Origin: an uncultured Clostridium sp.
Lineage (GTDB): Bacteria > Bacillota > Clostridia > Clostridiales > Clostridiaceae
Direction of reading: 5' to 3'
Length of the DNA: 29,352 nt
Assembly (NCBI GenBank): GCA_934746015.1
Contig: CAKVEW010000038.1
Coordinates: 1-29,352, forward strand
Shown in pieces: positions 16,663 through 24,041 of the stretch. How positions within the stretch are numbered: the stretch's first letter is position 1; each line of letters starts with the position of its first letter. Under the pieces are notes generated by a model, which made no database searches, had not been told where the DNA came from, and saw nothing but the letters and a program-made list of their open reading frames with translations. Position numbers and translations under genes: made by a program.

Positions 16663-17610
16663 TCACTTCCTTTTAAATGAGGGCATTTCTATATTATTTA
16701 AAATTCCTTGTAAAATTTCCTCTTTATCAATTCCATCAATTCTAGCCTTCGCACTAGTCTGAACTCTATGTCTTGCTATTGCAGGAAATAAATCATATAC
16801 CTCAGAAGGGCATACAAAATCATTTCCCTTTAACCATGCTGCTGCTTTAGAAATCTTTACAAGAGAAATAGTACCTCTTGGACTTACTCCAATATTCAAA
16901 TACTGACTTTCTCTAGTTGCAGTAACTAGTCTTACAATATAATCATATATAGCGTCATTTATAAAAACATTTTCTACTTCTTTTTGCATATTCATTAATA
17001 ATTCTGCATTAGCAATAGGAGCTAACTTTTCTGTTCTCTTTCCTCCATCTAGTTCCTTTGCCATTAGTATCTCACTTTCAAAATCAGGATACCCCATTGT
17101 CATACATACTAAAAAGCGATCCATCTGAGCAGGGGGTAATGGCTGAGTTCCTACAGTTCCTAGTGGATTTTGTGTTGCAATAACTAAAAATGGATATGGC
17201 ACATCTCTAGTTACTCCATCAACTGTAACCTGCATTTCTTCCATAACCTCTAAAAGTGCAGATTGTGTCTTGGGAGAGGTTCTATTAATCTCATCAGCTA
17301 AAAGAAGATTACAAAATACTGCCCCTGGCTGATAAACAAATCTTTCTGTTTCCCTCCTATATATAGAAAAACCTGTTAAATCTGATGGAAGTACATCTGG
17401 TGTAAACTGAACTCTATTCCATTTAAGCCCCATTAACTTTGAAACTGCTAATGCCAGTGTTGTTTTACCCACACCAGGTATATCCTCTAATAATATATGT
17501 CCATTAGCTAATACAGCAGATACAACTTCAAATATAAAGGATTCCTTTCCTAAAATAACTCCATTTAATTGTGATATCATTTCTCTTGCAATTTCTCTAT
17601 ACTTATCCAT
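16663..17610 (-). CDS. MoxR family AAA+ ATPase
   Basis: This is a 315-residue cytoplasmic AAA_3 ATPase of about family length. Walker A is GVGKTTLA (near 45-52), Walker B is LLLADEINRTSPKTQSALLEVMEE (near 105-128), sensor 1 is VIATQNP, and the arginine-containing LPPAQMDRFLVCM and GVSPRGTISLVKISKAAAWL (AAA lid) complete it. MoxR ATPases act as chaperones in assembling or activating partner complexes. The ATG follows AAGGAGGATT. It is the first gene of the MoxR-DUF58-transglutaminase operon, with its own promoter at 17705-17733. Confidence 0.93.
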   Translation of the reverse strand: MDKYREIAREMISQLNGVILGKESFIFEVVSAVLANGHILLEDIPGVGKTTLALAVSKLMGLKWNRVQFTPDVLPSDLTGFSIYRRETERFVYQPGAVFCNLLLADEINRTSPKTQSALLEVMEEMQVTVDGVTRDVPYPFLVIATQNPLGTVGTQPLPPAQMDRFLVCMTMGYPDFESEILMAKELDGGKRTEKLAPIANAELLMNMQKEVENVFINDAIYDYIVRLVTATRESQYLNIGVSPRGTISLVKISKAAAWLKGNDFVCPSEVYDLFPAIARHRVQTSAKARIDGIDKEEILQGILNNIEMPSFKRK

Positions 17611-17704
17611 AATCCTCCTTACTTTTATTAAATTATTTTTATATTTATTAATATGAATTTTAAAATATAGTCTTATTCAATTTGTTATTATTGCTTATCT
17701 ATAT

Positions 17705-17733
17705 ACTATCTTATGGAGTTAACATTATGTCAA
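17705..17733 (-). promoter_or_regulatory. Promoter of the MoxR operon
   Basis: On the minus strand there is TTGACA (17733-17728), a 17-nt spacer and GATAGT (17710-17705). The -35 is perfect and the -10 matches 4 of 6. Transcription would start about 90 nt before the moxR ATG. The sequence between holds no clear structure. Confidence 0.55.
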
Positions 17734-17796
17734 TATATAATTAACATTTTTTTATATTTTTTTACAAAAAATCTATATTTTATAATATATTTTCAT

Positions 17797-17868
17797 AAAA
17801 AAAGATAGATATTATATTCTTTTCCACCTGATAAACTCCAAGTGTCCATAACATAATATCTATCTCTT
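17797..17868 (-). terminator. Long-loop hairpin and T-run after the AI-2E permease gene (element A)
   Basis: A perfect 13-bp stem (17865-17853 with 17815-17803) encloses a 37-nt loop and is followed on the minus strand by a run of seven T. It begins 7 nt after the permease stop and probably ends that transcript. The loop is much longer than in an ordinary terminator and shares ATGG, CTTGGAG and AGGT in order with the loop at 21513-21586, so it may be a structured RNA with its own role. Confidence 0.65.
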
Positions 17869-17875
17869 TATTTAA

Positions 17876-19042
17876 TTATTTCATATAATCTTTCGTTTCT
17901 GTTTTAAGTCCTTTTCTTTCTAGTCTTCCTTCTATAAATATTTTAACTATAGAATAGAAGATTGCAAATAAAGGAACTCCAATAATCATTCCTACTATTC
18001 CTAAGAGTTTACTTGCAACTAAAATTGAAAATAAAATCCAAAAGGCTGATATACCAATAGTATCTCCTAATATTTTAGGTCCAATTAAATTTCCATCTAA
18101 CTGTTGAATAATTAGTATTATTAACAAGAACCACAAAGCTTGAATAGGTGAAACAAATAGAATAATTATAAATGATGGTATTGCACCTATAAATGGTCCA
18201 AAGAATGGAATAATATTAGTTATCCCAACTATTACAGATACTAATACAGTATATGGCATCTTAAATATAGTTAATATAATAAATGTTAATACTCCAATAA
18301 TTAATGAATCTATTATTTTACCTACTAAAAATCTTCCAAAGGTATAATTACTTTTATCTGCTAAGCTAATTAAATTATTAGCATACTTTTCATTGAAGAT
18401 AGCAAAGGTTATCTTTTTACTTAATGCACATAATTTTTCTTTATCAATTAATAAATATACTGATATAATAATACCTAATATTACATTCCAGATACTTGAA
18501 GCAATTTTTGCCACAACTCCTCCTAAAGCAGGAATTAAATTTGTAACAAATTTAATAATATAATTTACAGAGTTATTGAAAGTATCCATAAGAATCTTTG
18601 AATATTGCTCTTCTATATGTAGATCTTTAATAATATCATTAAAAAAATCTGTTGTATTTGTTATATAAGTTGGTATATCATTAACTAACCCAACAATACT
18701 ATCAATTACTTGAGGTAATAAAAATCTCACTACCATACCAATTATAAAAAATGCAGTTACATATGAAAGAAAAATAGATAATCCCTTTGTAGATTTTAAT
18801 TTTAATTTTTTCATGTATTTACTTTTAAAGAACTTATCTTCGTAAAAATCTAATAAAAAATTAATTATATAGGCTATTGAAAAACCAATAATAAATGGTT
18901 GTAATATAACAATTATTGAATTTAGTTTATCAGTAAATATAGATACTTGGGATATTGCCAAATAAAATAAAATAACTGAAATTGCCACTAAGAAAGAATA
19001 TATTGCTATGGTTGTATATTTACTATTCCAATTTAATTTCAT
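17876..19042 (-). CDS. AI-2E family permease (YtvI/TqsA-type, UPF0118)
   Basis: This 388-residue integral membrane protein has about eight hydrophobic segments. It shows the AI-2E_transport pattern: paired N-terminal helices, a soluble stretch near 110-165, then IWNVILGIIISVYLLIDKEK, GRFLVGKIIDSLIIGVLTFI, MPYTVLVSVIVGITNIIPFFGPFIGAIPS and QQLDGNLIGPKILGD. Members include exporters proposed to move autoinducer-2 or ions; the substrate here cannot be inferred. A GTG four codons upstream is in frame, but it lies in the ribosome binding site (GTGAGG), so the ATG at 19042 is preferred. It is a single-gene unit. Confidence 0.88.
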   Translation of the reverse strand: MKLNWNSKYTTIAIYSFLVAISVILFYLAISQVSIFTDKLNSIIVILQPFIIGFSIAYIINFLLDFYEDKFFKSKYMKKLKLKSTKGLSIFLSYVTAFFIIGMVVRFLLPQVIDSIVGLVNDIPTYITNTTDFFNDIIKDLHIEEQYSKILMDTFNNSVNYIIKFVTNLIPALGGVVAKIASSIWNVILGIIISVYLLIDKEKLCALSKKITFAIFNEKYANNLISLADKSNYTFGRFLVGKIIDSLIIGVLTFIILTIFKMPYTVLVSVIVGITNIIPFFGPFIGAIPSFIIILFVSPIQALWFLLIILIIQQLDGNLIGPKILGDTIGISAFWILFSILVASKLLGIVGMIIGVPLFAIFYSIVKIFIEGRLERKGLKTETKDYMK

Positions 19043-19194
19043 CTCAAACCTCACTTTTAAATTTCTTTTCTTTATTATTATAATTCATTTTATATATCAT
19101 TTTTATATTTTTTTTAAAATTAATTATTTATTCATCATTTATACAAGTACTTATAAGGAACTAAACTATAAATAAATATCATAATAGTCAAAGT

Positions 19195-19220
19195 AAAAAA
19201 GGGCTGTTTAAAACAGCTCT
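19195..19220 (-). terminator. Intrinsic terminator of the ZIP transporter gene
   Basis: The stem AGAGCTGTT/AACAGCCCT (19220-19212 with 19208-19200), containing one G-T pair, has a 3-nt loop and is followed on the minus strand by TTTTTTA. It begins 30 nt after the stop codon. Confidence 0.85.
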
Positions 19221-19249
19221 TAATTAATTTTTTCATTCTTTAATCCTCT

Positions 19250-20053
19250 TTAGATGAATAATAATAAACTTACCGCCATTACTATCATTCCTAGTATTAG
19301 TCCATATATTGATAAATGATGCTCTCCATACTCCTTTGCTGCTGGTAATAATTCATCTAATGATATAAATACCATTATACCTGCAACCATTGCAAATATT
19401 ATTCCAAAGGATAAATCACTAAAGAAATTTCTTAATAGTGCATATCCAACTAAGGCTCCTACAGGCTCTGCCATTCCTGATAAAAATGAGTACATAAAAG
19501 CTTTCTTTTTATCACCAGTAGCAAAGTAAATTGGCACAGATACAGATATTCCTTCTGGTATATTATGTATAGCTATTGCTATTGCTATTGGAATTGCTAT
19601 TTTCATGTCACTTAAAGCTGATACAAAGGTTGCTAATCCCTCTGGAAAGTTGTGAATAGCTATTGCCACAGCCGTAAATATCCCTGTTCTTAATAATCCT
19701 AATCTATTTCTTTCTTCTTCAGCTTCTTCTGATGGAATTGATCTTACTTCATGAGGATTTTCACCACTTGGAACAAATTTATCAATTATAGCAATTAAAA
19801 GCATTCCTCCAAAGAAAGAAATTACAGTTAACCAACTTCCTAATTTTTCTCCCCTAGCTAATATTAGAGAATCTTTTGCCTTAACAAATATTTCTACCAT
19901 TGAAACATATATCATAACACCTGCTGAAAAGCCTAAGCTAACTGATAAAAATTTTTTATTTGTACTTTTAGCTAAAAATGCAATTAAGCTTCCAATTCCT
20001 GTAGCAAGCCCAGCAAATAAAGTTATCAAGAAAGCTAATAATACATTATTCAT
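19250..20053 (-). CDS. zupT: ZIP family divalent metal transporter (ZupT-like)
   Basis: This 267-residue membrane protein has eight hydrophobic segments. The metal-binding helices carry [10 protein letters not shown] (near 134-143) and [14 protein letters not shown] (near 163-176), the two signature HNxPEG motifs of bacterial ZIP transporters, with a third acidic/His-containing helix, [20 protein letters not shown] charged, hydrophilic loop between helices 3 and 4 holds [18 protein letters not shown]. It should import zinc or other divalent cations such as iron or manganese. It starts at ATG behind AGGGGGAAAT and is a single-gene unit. No Zur- or Fur-like operator was evident upstream. Confidence 0.92.
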   Translation of the reverse strand: MNNVLLAFLITLFAGLATGIGSLIAFLAKSTNKKFLSVSLGFSAGVMIYVSMVEIFVKAKDSLILARGEKLGSWLTVISFFGGMLLIAIIDKFVPSGENPHEVRSIPSEEAEEERNRLGLLRTGIFTAVAIAIHNFPEGLATFVSALSDMKIAIPIAIAIAIHNIPEGISVSVPIYFATGDKKKAFMYSFLSGMAEPVGALVGYALLRNFFSDLSFGIIFAMVAGIMVFISLDELLPAAKEYGEHHLSIYGLILGMIVMAVSLLLFI

Positions 20054-20134
20054 CTATTTCCCCCTTAATCTTTGTATATTTAATATACTTTAATTTTACA
20101 CTTATTCTCCATATATTTCAAATATTAATATATG

Positions 20135-20173
20135 AAAAAAGAGTTGGCTATACTATTTAATCAACTCTTTTTT
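20135..20173. terminator. Bidirectional terminator hairpin
   Basis: A 12-bp stem, AAAAAAGAGTTG/CAACTCTTTTTT (20135-20146 with 20162-20173), with T-runs in both directions. On the minus strand it ends the transcript of the glycine-repeat protein gene, whose stop is 54 nt before it. Confidence 0.85.
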
Positions 20174-20226
20174 CCAGATTCTATAAATTATTTTGTATTA
20201 ATTCATATCAAATAATTACTTGCGAA

Positions 20227-21135
20227 TTATTGACAATTTCTCCAGCATGAATTAGCATTTCTATTTCCATTTAATGCAGTACTTGTATTGTTTACATTAC
20301 AAGATAAATTATTTACAGCTCTATTTACGTCTCTTAAAGCTCTATTATATCCTAATCTAAATCCATTATTGAAACCTTCTCTTGAACCTCTTTCAAATCC
20401 TGCATTACATCCATCTCTAAAACCTTTTTGATAACCACATTTAAATCCCTTTTCATATCCACATCTAAATCCCTTTTGGTAAGCTGCTCTTGCTATCTCT
20501 TCTGATCTACTTAATCCTCTTTCCAAACCAGCATTAAATCCTTCTCTTAATCCCGCTTCTCTACCTTGTTGCCTTCCCCTAGAAAGTCCTCTTGTAAATC
20601 CTTGTTCTAAGCCTTCTCTTAATCCCTTTTCGTAACATTCTCTAGCATTAAGAACTCCACTTGAGCAATTATTATTATTCAAACATGAACCACTATCATT
20701 ATCCAAATATGAATCAATGTCATTATCCAAATATGAACCACTGTTATTATTCAAAGATGAACTAGTTCTACTATTCCAACATGAACCGCTAGTATTTCCA
20801 GATGAATTCCTAGTACTTCCATATGAGCTTCTAGTATTTCCAGATGGATTCCTAGTATTTTCACATGAACTATTATTTTCAAATGAACTATTATTATTTG
20901 CAAATGAATCTAAGTTTGCAGCATCTACTTCGTCTAAATTATCTATACGTCCATTATTACAACTAGAAGTTAATTCATCAAAATCTAGTGATTCTAGATC
21001 ATCGAAATTAAAATTACTTAATACATCATCTGAATCAATAAAATTATCATTTGATGTTAATTCAGATTCATCATTGACGAGTCTACTTAAAATATCTTCA
21101 AAATTCTCAGCATCATTTCTATTATTAGTTCCCAT
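20227..21135 (-). CDS. Unknown repetitive protein: acidic head, Asn/Ser repeats, two GX3 blocks
   Basis: This 302-residue soluble protein was not recognised as a named family. Residues 1-75 are acidic (DDVLSNFNFDDLESLDFDEL). Residues 78-158 are Asn/Ser/Gly/Tyr low complexity made of 7- and 8-residue units (TRNPSGN, TRSSYGS, TRNSSGN; SGSYLDND, IDSYLDND). Residues 171-207 have glycine at every fourth position ten times running, and after a 14-residue break residues 222-262 do so eleven times, with basic and aromatic residues between. Ten-fold GX3 is the pattern named deca-GX3 in Yae1/Lto1 proteins; FliH also has GxxxG runs. The ATG follows AAGGAGAT; an earlier in-frame start lacks this. Eleven or so cysteines are scattered. 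Its upstream neighbour is a 76-residue helical protein gene. Confidence 0.8.
   Translation of the reverse strand: MGTNNRNDAENFEDILSRLVNDESELTSNDNFIDSDDVLSNFNFDDLESLDFDELTSSCNNGRIDNLDEVDAANLDSFANNNSSFENNSSCENTRNPSGNTRSSYGSTRNSSGNTSGSCWNSRTSSSLNNNSGSYLDNDIDSYLDNDSGSCLNNNNCSSGVLNARECYEKGLREGLEQGFTRGLSRGRQQGREAGLREGFNAGLERGLSRSEEIARAAYQKGFRCGYEKGFKCGYQKGFRDGCNAGFERGSREGFNNGFRLGYNRALRDVNRAVNNLSCNVNNTSTALNGNRNANSCWRNCQ
20674..20900. repeat. Tandem 24-bp and 21-bp coding repeats
   Basis: Inside the repetitive protein gene, plus-strand units such as CATTATCCAAATATGAA recur every 24 bp (about 20698-20770), then units like CTAGTATTTCCAGATG recur every 21 bp (about 20790-20870). Both periods are multiples of three, so unit gain or loss would keep frame. 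They encode the Asn/Ser-rich segment. Confidence 0.75.
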
Positions 21136-21218
21136 CTTTTTTATCTCCTTGTATATTGTTATAATAGACAATATATGCTACTATTTGTACTTTTGTTAAT
21201 ATTTAAGCTAATATAACT

Positions 21219-21449
21219 TTAATCATTAAGTAACGAATAAACTTCTCTAACTAAGTTTTTAACTCTATCAGGAAGTCTAGATAATGCTTTTTCTCTTTTT
21301 CTTTCATCATCTATTTGCGCTATTCTCATTACTTCTTGTTGAACTCCAGGAATACTATTAAATTCTGAAACTATTCTATTAAATCTTTCTGCAAATCTAG
21401 GATCCTTCATTCTTGCCTGTAACTTCATTATTAAGTTATAATTATTCAT
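21219..21449 (-). CDS. Small helical protein of unknown function (76 aa)
   Basis: This 76-residue, predicted all-helical, highly charged protein includes LQARMKDPRFAERFNRIV, PGVQQEVMRIAQIDDE and LPDRVKNLVREVYSLL. It has no membrane segment, signal peptide or cysteine. The ATG at 21449 lies behind GGAGTAAGG; an in-frame TTG one codon earlier is less likely. The start of the GX3-repeat gene is 83 nt downstream on the same strand, and I see no terminator between them, so the two are probably co-transcribed. I do not recognise the family; two helices separated by PGV suggest a small protein-interaction domain. Confidence 0.7.
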   Translation of the reverse strand: MNNYNLIMKLQARMKDPRFAERFNRIVSEFNSIPGVQQEVMRIAQIDDERKREKALSRLPDRVKNLVREVYSLLND

Positions 21450-21512
21450 CAAAACCTTACTCCTAAACTTATTTTACTTTATATTATTCAAGGTAAATTT
21501 ATTTGTGAATGT

Positions 21513-21586
21513 AAAAAGGATATAGATAATATATTCCTTCTTACCTCTCAAGCTCCAAGCTGCCATCATATACTATTTATATCCTT
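21513..21586 (-). ncRNA. Structured hairpin upstream of the 76-aa gene (element B)
   Basis: A 19-bp stem (21586-21568 with 21534-21516) with one mismatch and one G-T pair encloses a 33-nt loop; TTTTTA follows on the minus strand. The loop carries ATGG, CTTGGAG and AGGT in the same order and spacing as element A at 17797-17868, while the stems differ in sequence. It stands after a separate terminator of the upstream gene, so it is not needed to end that transcript. It may be an attenuator or riboswitch-like leader for the 76-aa/GX3 genes, or a copy of a mobile hairpin. Confidence 0.45.
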
Positions 21587-21593
21587 CTATAAT

Positions 21594-21633
21594 GAATAAA
21601 AGGAACACCCAAAATTTGATGTTCCTTTTATTC
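21594..21633 (-). terminator. Terminator of the DUF1292 gene
   Basis: A perfect 13-bp stem, GAATAAAAGGAAC/GTTCCTTTTATTC (21594-21606 with 21621-21633), lies 15 nt after the stop. The T-run is within the 3' arm, so termination strength is moderate. Confidence 0.7.
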
Positions 21634-21648
21634 GTAAATAACTTGTAA

Positions 21649-21885
21649 TTAGAATTTTAAGGATGAAACTTGCTTAAACATATTAATTTCAGTTTCTGAA
21701 TCTACTTCACTTAAAGTTTCATTCCAATCTTTGTCAAAGTTTATTTTATAAATTTCTATATGTGATTTATCTTTTACAGGTGCCATTGCAACATATTCTT
21801 TCCCACAAATTAGTTTTTGTTCTAATATTGCATATTCAATTCTATTCCCATTTTCATCATTAAAGGCCATTATTTTTTCATTCAT
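21649..21885 (-). CDS. DUF1292 family protein
   Basis: This 78-residue acidic cytoplasmic protein matches DUF1292 in outline: FNDENGNRIEYAILEQ, then KEYVAMAPV, then EIYKINFDKDWNETLSEVDSETEINMF. The family is common in Firmicutes (YrzB-like) and has no assigned function. The length is typical. It starts at ATG behind AAGGAGTG. It is a single-gene unit with its own terminator; the upstream neighbour, the DUF2383-like gene, ends 75 nt earlier and may read through. Confidence 0.8.
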   Translation of the reverse strand: MNEKIMAFNDENGNRIEYAILEQKLICGKEYVAMAPVKDKSHIEIYKINFDKDWNETLSEVDSETEINMFKQVSSLKF

Positions 21886-21960
21886 TAATATACACTCCTT
21901 TATTATAATATTTTTATTTTGCTTTTATTAAATAAATTTATGCATATTCTATTTCTTAAG

Positions 21961-22404
21961 CTAATTTAGTTGAATTAAATATTCTTGCATTTCCTTTATA
22001 TTGGCACTATATTCATCTGAAATTGTTATTAATTCCTTCTTAAAGCTTTCATTTAAGTCAGCTTCCTTTATAAGAAAGTCTAAAATAGCTTTAAAGCCCA
22101 TTTCTGTACCTTTAATTCCTGTTTGTAGTATTTCCTTATCTGTATCAATATTCATTTCCTTTATACTACTAAATACTTCTACAATTTTTCCCCAAGTACC
22201 TTCATCATGTGTAGGCTTACCACCTAAACTTTCTATTTCTTCTATAATAGCAAATTTATTTTTTTCTGCTATCTTTAAAGTATTATCTAGTAGTTCAATT
22301 ACTTTATAATCCTTTGCTTTCTCTAGAAGTTTTATAATTTGATTTTCTCCCATTATTACTCCTTCTAGCTCTGAATTTAATTCTTTTAAAATTTTTTCTT
22401 TCAT
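21961..22404 (-). CDS. DUF2383 / ferritin-like four-helix protein
   Basis: This 147-residue all-helical soluble protein has LNSELEGVIMGENQIIKLLEKAKD, IAEKNKFAIIEEIESLGGKPTHDEGTWGKIVEVFSSIK, EILQTGIKGTEMGFKAILDFLI and FKKELITISDEYSANIKEMQEYL. The GGKP...GTWGKIW-like middle and the four-helix pattern fit the ferritin-like DUF2383 (PA2169-type) family, of unknown role. Clear diiron EXXH motifs are not obvious, so I do not claim metal binding. The ribosome binding site GAGGAG lies inside the 3' arm of a strong hairpin, which suggests control at translation or by termination. Confidence 0.65.
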   Translation of the reverse strand: MKEKILKELNSELEGVIMGENQIIKLLEKAKDYKVIELLDNTLKIAEKNKFAIIEEIESLGGKPTHDEGTWGKIVEVFSSIKEMNIDTDKEILQTGIKGTEMGFKAILDFLIKEADLNESFKKELITISDEYSANIKEMQEYLIQLN

Positions 22405-22413
22405 AATAAAAAC

Positions 22414-22448
22414 ACTCCTCTATATTATTTTTAGAAACATAGAGGAGT
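22414..22448 (-). promoter_or_regulatory. Hairpin with terminator features that buries the next gene's ribosome binding site
   Basis: A 10-bp perfect stem (ACTCCTCTAT 22414-22423 with 22439-22448) with a 15-nt loop. On the minus strand its 3' arm contains GAGGAG, the only ribosome binding site for the ATG at 22404 (10 nt on), and is followed by TGTTTTTATT. It is 26 nt after the CorC/HlyC-type gene. It can end that gene's transcript, and in any transcript that reads through, the downstream site would be paired. Confidence 0.7.
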
Positions 22449-22474
22449 TTATACATACTTTTTATTTAATTTTT

Positions 22475-23815
22475 CTATTTATTATCATCATCTTCATCAC
22501 AAACAGCTTCTTGTTGAATATTATGATCTATTACTATTTGAATTCTATCAATTCTTTTATCATCTAACTTTAATAATTTTAATTTTAAATTATCAAACTT
22601 GATTTCACAGTCTTTTGTAGAAGTTGGTATTTCTCCAAGCTTTTCTATAAATAAACCTGCTATAGTATCTGCTACTTCAGACTCTAATTCAATATCTAAA
22701 TAATTATTTATATCATTAAGGGACATTAAGCCACTTACTATATAATTATTATCATCTATTTTTTCTATATCTAAGTTATCATCATATTCGTCTAAAATTT
22801 CTCCCATAACTTCTTCTATGATATCTTCCATAGTAACTATTCCTGAAAATCCACCATATTCATCAATTAATATTGCAATATAAGATTTCTTCTCTTTTAA
22901 TTCCTTAAATAAGTCATCAATATTTTTAGTCTCAATAAAGAAACATGGTTCTATTAATAAATCCCTTATTTTAACATTATCTATTCCCTTTTCAACTATA
23001 CTTGCAAATAAATCTTTCATATGCAATATACCTATAATATTATCTATTTCATTTTCATAAACAGGTATTCTTGAAAAGTTCTCATCTAAAATGTCTTTAA
23101 TGCAATCTCTTATACTATCATTTACATCTAATAAAAAAGTTTCTGTTCTAGGTGTCATTATCTTTTTAGCTGTTGTGTCATCAAATTCTATAATTCCATC
23201 AATCATTTCTCTTTCTGATTGATTGATAGCACCATTTTCTTCACCCATTTCTATTAAACTTCTAATTTCTTCTCTTGAAATTTGTTCTTCTATTCCTTCA
23301 GTATTTACTCTACATATTTTCAAAATAATATTAGTTGAAAATGATAAGAACCATACAAAAGGCTTGGCCACTTTAGAAATAAAATTTATAGGCTTTATAT
23401 ATGACATTGCTAATTTTTCTGAATTTTGAAGTGCTATTCTTTTAGGCACCAACTCTCCTAAAACTAATGTTATATAAGAAATAGCAAGTGTTGTTAAAAC
23501 TAATGCAACGCTTTCTGAATAAGGAATATTAACACTTTTTAAAAAGTTTGCAAAACTATATGATATTGAAGTTGCTGCTGATGCAGATGCGAAAAATCCT
23601 GCAAAAGTTATTCCAACTTGTATAGTTGATAAAAATTTATTTGGATCCTTTAACACTTTCTTTAATAATTTTGCTTTCTTATTTCCTTCTTCAGCTAACA
23701 TATTTATTTTGGTTTTGTTCAATGACACTATTGCCATTTCTGCAGATGCAAAAAATGCATTAATAACAATTAAAATTAAAATTAAAATAAAACTACTCCC
23801 GGGACTTCCTTCCAT
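22475..23815 (-). CDS. CorC/HlyC-type membrane protein (DUF21-CBS-CorC_HlyC)
   Basis: This 446-residue protein has an N-terminal DUF21 region with about four membrane segments (residues 8-150; FFASAEMAIVSLNKTKI, LTTLAISYITLVLGELVPKRIAL), two CBS domains (KKIMTPRTETFLLDVNDSI near 215; IRDLLIEPCFFIETKNIDDLFKEL near 285), and a C-terminal CorC_HlyC FAD-fold-like domain. Such hemolysin-family proteins (YtfL, YhdP and CorC relatives) are linked to magnesium or other cation efflux rather than haemolysis. The acidic tail DEDDDNK is unusual but unassigned. It starts at ATG behind AAGGAG with a promoter at 23853-23882. Confidence 0.88.
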   Translation of the reverse strand: MEGSPGSSFILILILIVINAFFASAEMAIVSLNKTKINMLAEEGNKKAKLLKKVLKDPNKFLSTIQVGITFAGFFASASAATSISYSFANFLKSVNIPYSESVALVLTTLAISYITLVLGELVPKRIALQNSEKLAMSYIKPINFISKVAKPFVWFLSFSTNIILKICRVNTEGIEEQISREEIRSLIEMGEENGAINQSEREMIDGIIEFDDTTAKKIMTPRTETFLLDVNDSIRDCIKDILDENFSRIPVYENEIDNIIGILHMKDLFASIVEKGIDNVKIRDLLIEPCFFIETKNIDDLFKELKEKKSYIAILIDEYGGFSGIVTMEDIIEEVMGEILDEYDDNLDIEKIDDNNYIVSGLMSLNDINNYLDIELESEVADTIAGLFIEKLGEIPTSTKDCEIKFDNLKLKLLKLDDKRIDRIQIVIDHNIQQEAVCDEDDDNK

Positions 23816-23852
23816 TTACTCATTTCTCCTTATTTTTTAATATAATATTTTC

Positions 23853-23882
23853 ATTCTATCACAGCTTATATTATTTTATCAA
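23853..23882 (-). promoter_or_regulatory. Promoter of the CorC/HlyC-type gene
   Basis: On the minus strand there is TTGATA (23882-23877), an 18-nt spacer, and TAGAAT (23858-23853) preceded by TGA, giving an extended -10. It lies about 38 nt before the start codon. Confidence 0.6.
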
Positions 23883-23995
23883 ATTCGTATTTGACATCTA
23901 GTTCCTGAATTTTCTCAATATTAGAAATTATTATCATATATATATTTGTAATTAACTGTATCTCTCTGTAACGAGCTCTTACTAATAATATAAAC

Positions 23996-24031
23996 AAAAA
24001 AATCATTTTAAATTTATAAAATGATTTTTTG
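23996..24031 (-). terminator. Terminator of the suf operon
   Basis: A 14-bp perfect stem (23997-24010 with 24017-24030) with a 6-nt loop. On the minus strand the 3' arm ends in a run of T continuing into TTTGTTT. It starts 11 nt after the sufU stop. Confidence 0.88.
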
Positions 24032-24041
24032 TAATAAATTA

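Noticed and set aside
17797..17868. A purine riboswitch, because GGAGTTTATC resembles the purine P2 loop
   Set aside because: The three-way junction, the second loop partner and the specificity pyrimidine are all missing; only a short string is similar.
20698..20870. A CRISPR array, because of regularly spaced short repeats
   Set aside because: Units are contiguous with 21- or 24-bp periods, vary by point changes, keep reading frame and have no spacers.
20717..21199. A 160-codon plus-strand reading frame
   Set aside because: It is the antisense of the repetitive Asn/Ser segment; long open frames opposite low-complexity genes are common, and it has no start signal or recognisable domain.
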